A DNA stretch of 64,000 nt from Chryseosolibacter sp049791675 (lineage in GTDB: Bacteria > Bacteroidota > Bacteroidia > Cytophagales > Cyclobacteriaceae). The notes beneath the pieces are model-generated. The model saw only the letters and a list, made by a program, of their open reading frames with translations. It did not search any database and was not told where the DNA came from. Location: assembly GCA_049791675.1 (NCBI GenBank), contig JBARAD010000141.1, positions 1 to 64,000 of the forward strand, read 5' to 3'. Shown here one piece after another: positions 59,181 through 64,000 of this stretch. A program made the position numbers and the translations under genes. Position 1 is the first letter of the stretch. The number at the start of each line of letters is the position of its first letter.

Positions 59181-61872
59181 TTTTCTTCGTCTTTAATATT
59201 GCCCACGCGGGTAAATCAATAAAGGGTAGCCCCGGAAGTCCGTATGGCATGCCTGCAATCCCTTTCGGGATGGCACTGCTGATCTGCACCGGAAGCTTGT
59301 ACGGTTGCCTGTTGACCTCAAAGTCAAGCATGGCGCCTGGTGCCAGGTTCATTTCTTGTGCATCAAGATCATTGATCATCACATAACTGTGCGGTACGCG
59401 TTTCGAAACGGCCGCCGCGCGTGCGCTGAGTTCTTCAGAGCCAAAGATGTGGTGGAGTGACACCATCCATAAGTGGTCCTGCAATGGAATAAAGATCTCA
59501 GGCAGATCGGTAAAATAGTGTGGTGAACCGTTTGTATTCGGCTCCAGGAGTCGCAAGCCCGGATCGCCGCCGTGCAACGATCCGCCTATCTCTTCCTGAT
59601 ATTTGTTGATCGCCTGCACGGAATTCCAGCCCGGCGCCCAAAAGAATGGGATCATGGAGGACGGTGGCTGGCCGCGGTAACCTTCCATGGTGAACGAGAG
59701 CGGTGAATCCGGATCCTCCGGAGGCTTGTCTTCGCTCACATGCAAATGTGCATACATAGCAGTTCTTCCGCTGAACCGCTGCGTTTCGCGCGGAATTTTT
59801 TGTCCGGCGATGCGGAACTCCGGCGGCGGAGTGATTGTGTCGGTGCCTTTCAGCAATGGTTCTTCCGTGGCAAGCGCATGGGAAACATCCTGGAAATTTT
59901 TCCAGGTGCACATATGTTGATGGCCGGCTTCCGACGCAAACTGGAGCAGCCACCGCCAGCTCTCTTTCATGAGCGGAGAATGGTCATGCACCTGGAAGAA
60001 TCTTTGTGCGCGGCCTTCGTTGTTAACGAGGGTTCCATCAGATTCTGCGAATGTTCCTGCGGGAATAACGATGTGCGCTTTCGCGGAGGTGTCGTGCGGC
60101 GTGTGGTCGATCACAATCACCTGCTTACACTTTCCGAGGAATTTGTCCACAACATCGGCTTTGGCATGCCGGTAAAGATCATTCTCAAGAATAATCACCG
60201 TATCGGCGTGATCGTTCATCACCGCATTGAAGGCTGAATTCAGCCGGTGACCTCCCATCATGGCAAGCCCCATGGAATTGCACTCGGGTAATGTCAGGAC
60301 AATTCCTGTTTGAGCGTTCTTCTTATGCAATGCCCAGGCAACGTTCGCTGCGGCTTTTATTACTGTGGCACAATCGCATGACATCCCGGAAATGATCACA
60401 GGCCGTTTTGCTGCCAGCAACGCATCCGCAACCTGGCGGGCGAAAGTTTCTTTTTCTTTTGTAAGATTTTTAACGGGAGGCAAGGAAGGATCCAGCATGT
60501 TGGCCACCGCGTAGCCAAGCCGGGCAATATCATCCGGCGCTGCGTGAAAGACGCCTGTAGCCACTTCGTGAAGTTTCGTTGTGGTCACGGTGGCGACGAA
60601 CAGCGGGCCTTTGGTATCCTGGACGTATTCACGCGCCGCGGCATCATGCCACTGCGGAATAGATGCTTTGTCAATTTCCGAAAGCGGTTTTTGTCTCACG
60701 GCCTGCCTGACGGCAAGGGCCATCATCGGCGCAGTGTTTGTCAGGTCTTCACCCAGAATAAAGACTGCATCCGCCAATTCGACTTCCCGCATGGAGGGTG
60801 TGCGCGCGGGTCCTTCTTTCAGGATCTTGATGACCAGTTCCGCAAGGTTGTGCTCATCCACGGAGGTGCCATGATAAAAATTATCTGCACCTACCAGTGC
60901 TTTCAGTGCGAAATTGGATTGCAGCGATGCGCGCGGTGATCCGATGCCGATCACTTTGCTTTTCTTCAGGATGGAAGAAACTTCCCGGATGGCGTTGGGG
61001 GCATCTACAGGTTGCCTGTGAACCATGGGCTGAAGTATGCGGTCGGCGGCGTTTGTAAATTCATAACCGAATCTGCCGCGGTCGCAGAGAAAATAGCCGT
61101 TCACTTCACCATGGTAGCGGGCGGTGATGGAACGCAGGCTTCCATACCGTTCGCCCGCGATGGTGTTGCAGCCGAGGCTGCAATGCTGACATACAGAGGG
61201 CGCGGTGGTGAGGTCCCACTTGCGGGTATAATGTTGTTTTAATGTTTTATCGGTGAAGACGCCGGTGGGACAAACCTCGGCCAGGTTTCCGCTGAACTCA
61301 CTTTCCAGCGTGCCGTCTTCATGTCTTCCGAAGTATACGTGGTTCTTCGAGGCAAAAGCTTCCAGGTCATGGCCGCCGGCATAATCGCGGTAATAGCGCA
61401 CACAACGGTAGCACTGAATGCACCGGTTCATTTCGTGGTTGAGGAAAGGACCAAGATCCTGATTTTGATAGGTGCGCTTTTTATAGTTGAACCTGCGGTA
61501 CGTATGGCCCGTCATCACGGTCATATCCTGGAGATGGCAGGACCCGCCTTCATCGCAGACGGCGCAATCGTGCGGGTGGTTTGTCATCAGCCACTCGATG
61601 ACATTTGACCGGAAGGCTGCAGCTTCTGTATCAGCAATGGAGATCCGCTGATTATCGGTAACAGGTTCCATACACGACATGACGAGTCTTCCCGTCTTGT
61701 CATCTTCATTCCTGTACACTTTGATGGCACACTGTCGGCACGCGCCGACCGAGCCAAGGGACGGATGCCAGCAGAAGTAAGGCAGATTGAATCCCAACGA
61801 AAGGCAGGTTTCCAGGAGATTCTTTCCGGGCTTTACTTCATAGGGCTTGTCATCAATATAGAGTGTTGCCAT
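59173..61872 (-). CDS. nuoG: NADH-quinone oxidoreductase subunit G
   Basis: The largest peripheral subunit, 899 residues. The N-terminal ~200 residues carry the [2Fe-2S] N1b cysteines (CWHPSLGSVGACRQC), the His-ligated N5 motif (HDCAVCDEGGSC) and the N4 motif (CIQCYRC with a later CPTG). Next comes CxxCxxxC plus a cysteine 27 residues further (SVCQHCSLGC ... FLCDRGR), the ligand set of the extra N7 cluster that mitochondria lack. The rest is a molybdopterin-oxidoreductase-type domain without cofactor role in this family. The C-terminal domain ends near GIAGMPYGLPGLPFID. Confidence 0.95.
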   Translation of the reverse strand: MATLYIDDKPYEVKPGKNLLETCLSLGFNLPYFCWHPSLGSVGACRQCAIKVYRNEDDKTGRLVMSCMEPVTDNQRISIADTEAAAFRSNVIEWLMTNHPHDCAVCDEGGSCHLQDMTVMTGHTYRRFNYKKRTYQNQDLGPFLNHEMNRCIQCYRCVRYYRDYAGGHDLEAFASKNHVYFGRHEDGTLESEFSGNLAEVCPTGVFTDKTLKQHYTRKWDLTTAPSVCQHCSLGCNTIAGERYGSLRSITARYHGEVNGYFLCDRGRFGYEFTNAADRILQPMVHRQPVDAPNAIREVSSILKKSKVIGIGSPRASLQSNFALKALVGADNFYHGTSVDEHNLAELVIKILKEGPARTPSMREVELADAVFILGEDLTNTAPMMALAVRQAVRQKPLSEIDKASIPQWHDAAAREYVQDTKGPLFVATVTTTKLHEVATGVFHAAPDDIARLGYAVANMLDPSLPPVKNLTKEKETFARQVADALLAAKRPVIISGMSCDCATVIKAAANVAWALHKKNAQTGIVLTLPECNSMGLAMMGGHRLNSAFNAVMNDHADTVIILENDLYRHAKADVVDKFLGKCKQVIVIDHTPHDTSAKAHIVIPAGTFAESDGTLVNNEGRAQRFFQVHDHSPLMKESWRWLLQFASEAGHQHMCTWKNFQDVSHALATEEPLLKGTDTITPPPEFRIAGQKIPRETQRFSGRTAMYAHLHVSEDKPPEDPDSPLSFTMEGYRGQPPSSMIPFFWAPGWNSVQAINKYQEEIGGSLHGGDPGLRLLEPNTNGSPHYFTDLPEIFIPLQDHLWMVSLHHIFGSEELSARAAAVSKRVPHSYVMINDLDAQEMNLAPGAMLDFEVNRQPYKLPVQISSAIPKGIAGMPYGLPGLPFIDLPAWAILKTKKNG

Positions 61873-61906
61873 AATCAGTCAGTAGTGTTATTCCTCTGTC
61901 CTATTT

Positions 61907-63175
61907 TTATTTCCACGGGCACTTGTGTTCATGAATGTGTTGTTCAAAATCTTTTCTGAAATACTTCATTGCACTCTGGAGTGGTTCCATGGCGCCGGGA
62001 GCAAGTGCGCAGAAAGTATTTCCGGGTCCTAAATATTTAGTGTGGAAATCCAGGAGTTTCAGATCATCTTCGCTGCCCGCACCCTCATCGATGGTGGAGA
62101 GGATCTTGGCCACCCACGGCAGACCTTCACGGCAGGGAGTGCAGAACCCGCAAGACTCCTGTGCAAAGAATTGTTCAAGGTTTTGGACGAACCCGACGGG
62201 GCATGTCTTGTCATCAAGAATGATCAGCGTACCGGTTCCGAGACGACTTCCTGCGGCGGCGACAGAGGTGTAATCAAGTTTTACATCGAGGTGTTCCTCT
62301 ACAAGGAAATCCGTGGAGGCGCCGCCGGGTAATGCGCCTTTGAATTTTAGTCCATCCTGCATTCCTCCTGCATACTGTTCTATTAACGCGCGCATCGTCA
62401 CACCCATCGGGAGCTCCCAGCATCCGGGCGTTTTGACCTTTCCGCTGACACCATAAAGTTTGGTGCCGCTGTCGCCGGTAAGGCTAAGCGCACGAAACCA
62501 TTCTGCTCCCTTGTTGATGATGTGCGGGATGTTGCAGAGCGTCTCTACGTTGTTGACGATCGTAGGCTTTCCAAAAAGGCCGCTGACCTGCGGAAAGGGC
62601 GGCTTCGCCCGCGGCGTTGCCCGCTTCCCTTCGAGTGAATTGAGCAGCGCTGTTTCTTCTCCGCACATATACCGTCCGACGCCAGTGTGCAGGTGCATGT
62701 CAAGATCGTATCCGGAGCCCAGAATGTTTTTTCCCAGATAGCCGGCGGCATATGCTTCATGAATGGCTACTTCAATGGCATGCGCGGCGTTGTGGTAAGC
62801 CCAGCGGAGAAAGACAAATGATTGGTCTGCCTGAATTGCATAGGCAGACAGGATCATGCCTTCGATGAGTTGATGCGGTGTGCTTTCGAGCAGGACCCTG
62901 TCTTTGAATGTGCCTGGCTCCATCTCGTCGGCGTTGGCGATCAGGTATTTCGGCTTTGATGCATTCTGCGGCACGAAGCTCCATTTCAGCCCCGTCGAAA
63001 AACCCGCACCTCCGCGGCCGCGAAGATTGGAATCTTTCACGAGGTCAATGATGGATTTCGGCGCCATACCCCGGGCTACTTTTCGAAGCGCCTCATACCC
63101 GCCCACTTTTTCGTATTCTTTCAATGAAAGCGGCCGACGGTCATCGCGAATATGTTCTGTGAGGGGTTTCTCCAT
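61907..63175 (-). CDS. nuoF: NADH-quinone oxidoreductase subunit F
   Basis: This 422-residue NADH-binding subunit holds FMN and one [4Fe-4S] cluster (N3). The NADH/FMN motifs are SNLRGRGGAGFSTGLKWSF and LIANADEMEPGTFKDR, followed by GAYICGEETALLNSLEG in the form GRYMCGEETALLNSLEG. The cluster cysteines are in SCGFCTPCREG with a distal C in NTFCALAPGA. It is the entry point for electrons from NADH. It follows nuoE by 35 bases. Confidence 0.96.
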   Translation of the reverse strand: MEKPLTEHIRDDRRPLSLKEYEKVGGYEALRKVARGMAPKSIIDLVKDSNLRGRGGAGFSTGLKWSFVPQNASKPKYLIANADEMEPGTFKDRVLLESTPHQLIEGMILSAYAIQADQSFVFLRWAYHNAAHAIEVAIHEAYAAGYLGKNILGSGYDLDMHLHTGVGRYMCGEETALLNSLEGKRATPRAKPPFPQVSGLFGKPTIVNNVETLCNIPHIINKGAEWFRALSLTGDSGTKLYGVSGKVKTPGCWELPMGVTMRALIEQYAGGMQDGLKFKGALPGGASTDFLVEEHLDVKLDYTSVAAAGSRLGTGTLIILDDKTCPVGFVQNLEQFFAQESCGFCTPCREGLPWVAKILSTIDEGAGSEDDLKLLDFHTKYLGPGNTFCALAPGAMEPLQSAMKYFRKDFEQHIHEHKCPWK

Positions 63176-63210
63176 ATACTTATGCTTTGCCCTGAGAGGA
63201 ATTAAACTTC

Positions 63211-63675
63211 TTACGAATATTTCCGCAGGATCTCCTCCAGCTGATCTACGGTTACATTTTTATAAAGATCTTTATCGATCATCAGCGCCGGCGCCGTATC
63301 ACAGGTTCCCAGACAGCAGTTGGGAAGGAGGGTGAAGCGGTCATCGGAAGTGGTTTCCCCGTATTGGATCCCAAGTTTTTCGATCAGGTGTTTTCTGATC
63401 TGATCGTAGCCCATGACCCAGCAACTGATACTGTCGCACAAGAGAATGATGTGTCGCCCGACCGGTCTGCGGAACAGCAGGTTATAGAACGTCGCCACTG
63501 AATCGAGTTCTTCCGGACTCATATTCATATAGGCTGCAACATCTTTGAGACTTTCATCGGAGATCCAACGGCGGTGATGTTGAACCACTTTCAAAGCTTC
63601 GATGCAGGCAGACTTCCGGACGGGCATCATGCTGATGGCTTTTTCGATGTCAATTTTTTCTTCGGTCGTCAACAT
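63211..63675 (-). CDS. nuoE: NADH-quinone oxidoreductase subunit E
   Basis: This thioredoxin-like [2Fe-2S] subunit (cluster N1a) has 154 residues from the ATG at 63675. The longer frame adds a poorly conserved start. The cluster cysteines are in LLCDSISCWVMG (spacing of four) and NCCLGTCDTAPAL (spacing of three). The N-terminal helical bundle (VRKSACIEALKVVQHHRRWISDESLKDVAAYMNM) is typical. It sits between nuoD and nuoF. Confidence 0.95.
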   Translation of the reverse strand: MLTTEEKIDIEKAISMMPVRKSACIEALKVVQHHRRWISDESLKDVAAYMNMSPEELDSVATFYNLLFRRPVGRHIILLCDSISCWVMGYDQIRKHLIEKLGIQYGETTSDDRFTLLPNCCLGTCDTAPALMIDKDLYKNVTVDQLEEILRKYS

Positions 63676-63730
63676 AGATTCTCTATAGTATTCCTTCGTG
63701 ATTGAGGATTGCCGTTGCAAATTCCTTTTC

Positions 63731-64000
63731 CTACCGGTCTATATCTGCCAGCACATAGTCCATTGCACCCAGTATACTTAACACATCCGCCACCGAGTAT
63801 CCGCGGCTGATGTAAGGCATCATCTGCATATGCGGAAAAGAGGGTGTGCGTACCCTCATGCGGTAGGGAGAAGTATTCCCGTCGCTGATCGCGTAGTAGC
63901 TATACGCTCCTTTCGTTCCTTCGATGCAACTCATTGCTTCACCTGCAGGGATCACGGGGCCCCAGCTTACGTTGAGGAAGTGGGTGATCAGCGTCTCAAT
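63731..64000 (-). CDS. nuoD: NADH-quinone oxidoreductase subunit D, C-terminal part (cut by window edge)
   Basis: The frame is open to the window edge, reading IETLITHFLNVSWGPVIPAGEAMSCIEGTKGAYSYYAISD and ending SILGAMDYVLADIDR. These are the last ~89 residues of the 49-kDa/NuoD subunit, which lines the quinone pocket. The ending PSFPHMQMMPYISRGYSVADVLSILGAMDYVLADIDR is highly conserved. The remaining ~300 residues and nuoA-C are expected beyond the edge. The internal GTG at 63955 is not the start. Confidence 0.95.
   Translation of the reverse strand: METLITHFLNVSWGPVIPAGEAMSCIEGTKGAYSYYAISDGNTSPYRMRVRTPSFPHMQMMPYISRGYSVADVLSILGAMDYVLADIDR

Overview
The window looks like chromosomal DNA of a Bacteroidota bacterium, most likely order Cytophagales. 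Supporting signs are a SusC/SusD pair, DUF4252 proteins next to an ECF sigma factor, a TPR-CHAT protein, TonB-type outer-membrane biology, a MocR-type regulator, and promoter candidates of the TTTG / TAnnTTTG kind used by this phylum. I see no insertion sequence, prophage, CRISPR array, tRNA or rRNA. Most of it is core or semi-core genome with short intergenic gaps.

Layout. (1) 1-7540, minus strand: a branched-chain amino acid operon running leader peptide - ilvE - ilvD - ilvB - ilvN - ilvC, then a terminator and ilvA. The 40-codon leader peptide carries nine consecutive Leu/Val/Ile codons and is followed by a strong intrinsic terminator, which is the layout of a transcription attenuator. (2) 7819-9806, plus: an AGE-family epimerase-like lipoprotein and a small unknown protein. 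(3) 9814-14382, minus: an ECF sigma factor, a membrane anti-sigma-like protein, three DUF4252 exported proteins and an ABC-2 exporter, apparently one regulated locus, headed by a perfect palindrome and an ECF-type promoter candidate. (4) 14483-25298: mixed housekeeping and envelope genes (deoxyribonucleotidase, DUF2007 protein, LOG-like protein, PD40-OmpA protein, sugar dehydrogenase, TPR-CHAT protein, TIM-barrel isomerase, rRNA methyltransferase). (5) 25386-33528, minus: a long co-directional run of small metabolic and stress-type genes, including a second branched-chain aminotransferase and a PLP decarboxylase.

(6) 33978-40457, plus: a SusC/SusD uptake pair closed by a strong terminator, then a MocR/GntR-aminotransferase regulator with two palindromic boxes over its promoter. 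(7) 40504-45182, minus: transglutaminase-like protein, acyl-CoA carboxylase carboxyltransferase, MCE/MlaD protein and N-acetylmuramoyl-L-alanine amidase, divergent from (8) an LptD-like outer-membrane protein and two small beta-barrel candidates, a GNAT enzyme and a two-DTG aspartic protease (45280-51546). (9) 51731-64000, minus: complex I genes nuoD (partial) E F G H I J K L M N, running off the right edge.

A recurring non-coding theme is degenerate tandem repeats with a seven-base period (eight in one case). They sit exactly in the gaps between genes, each site with its own word. Functional calls rest on motif recognition by eye; no database search was run.
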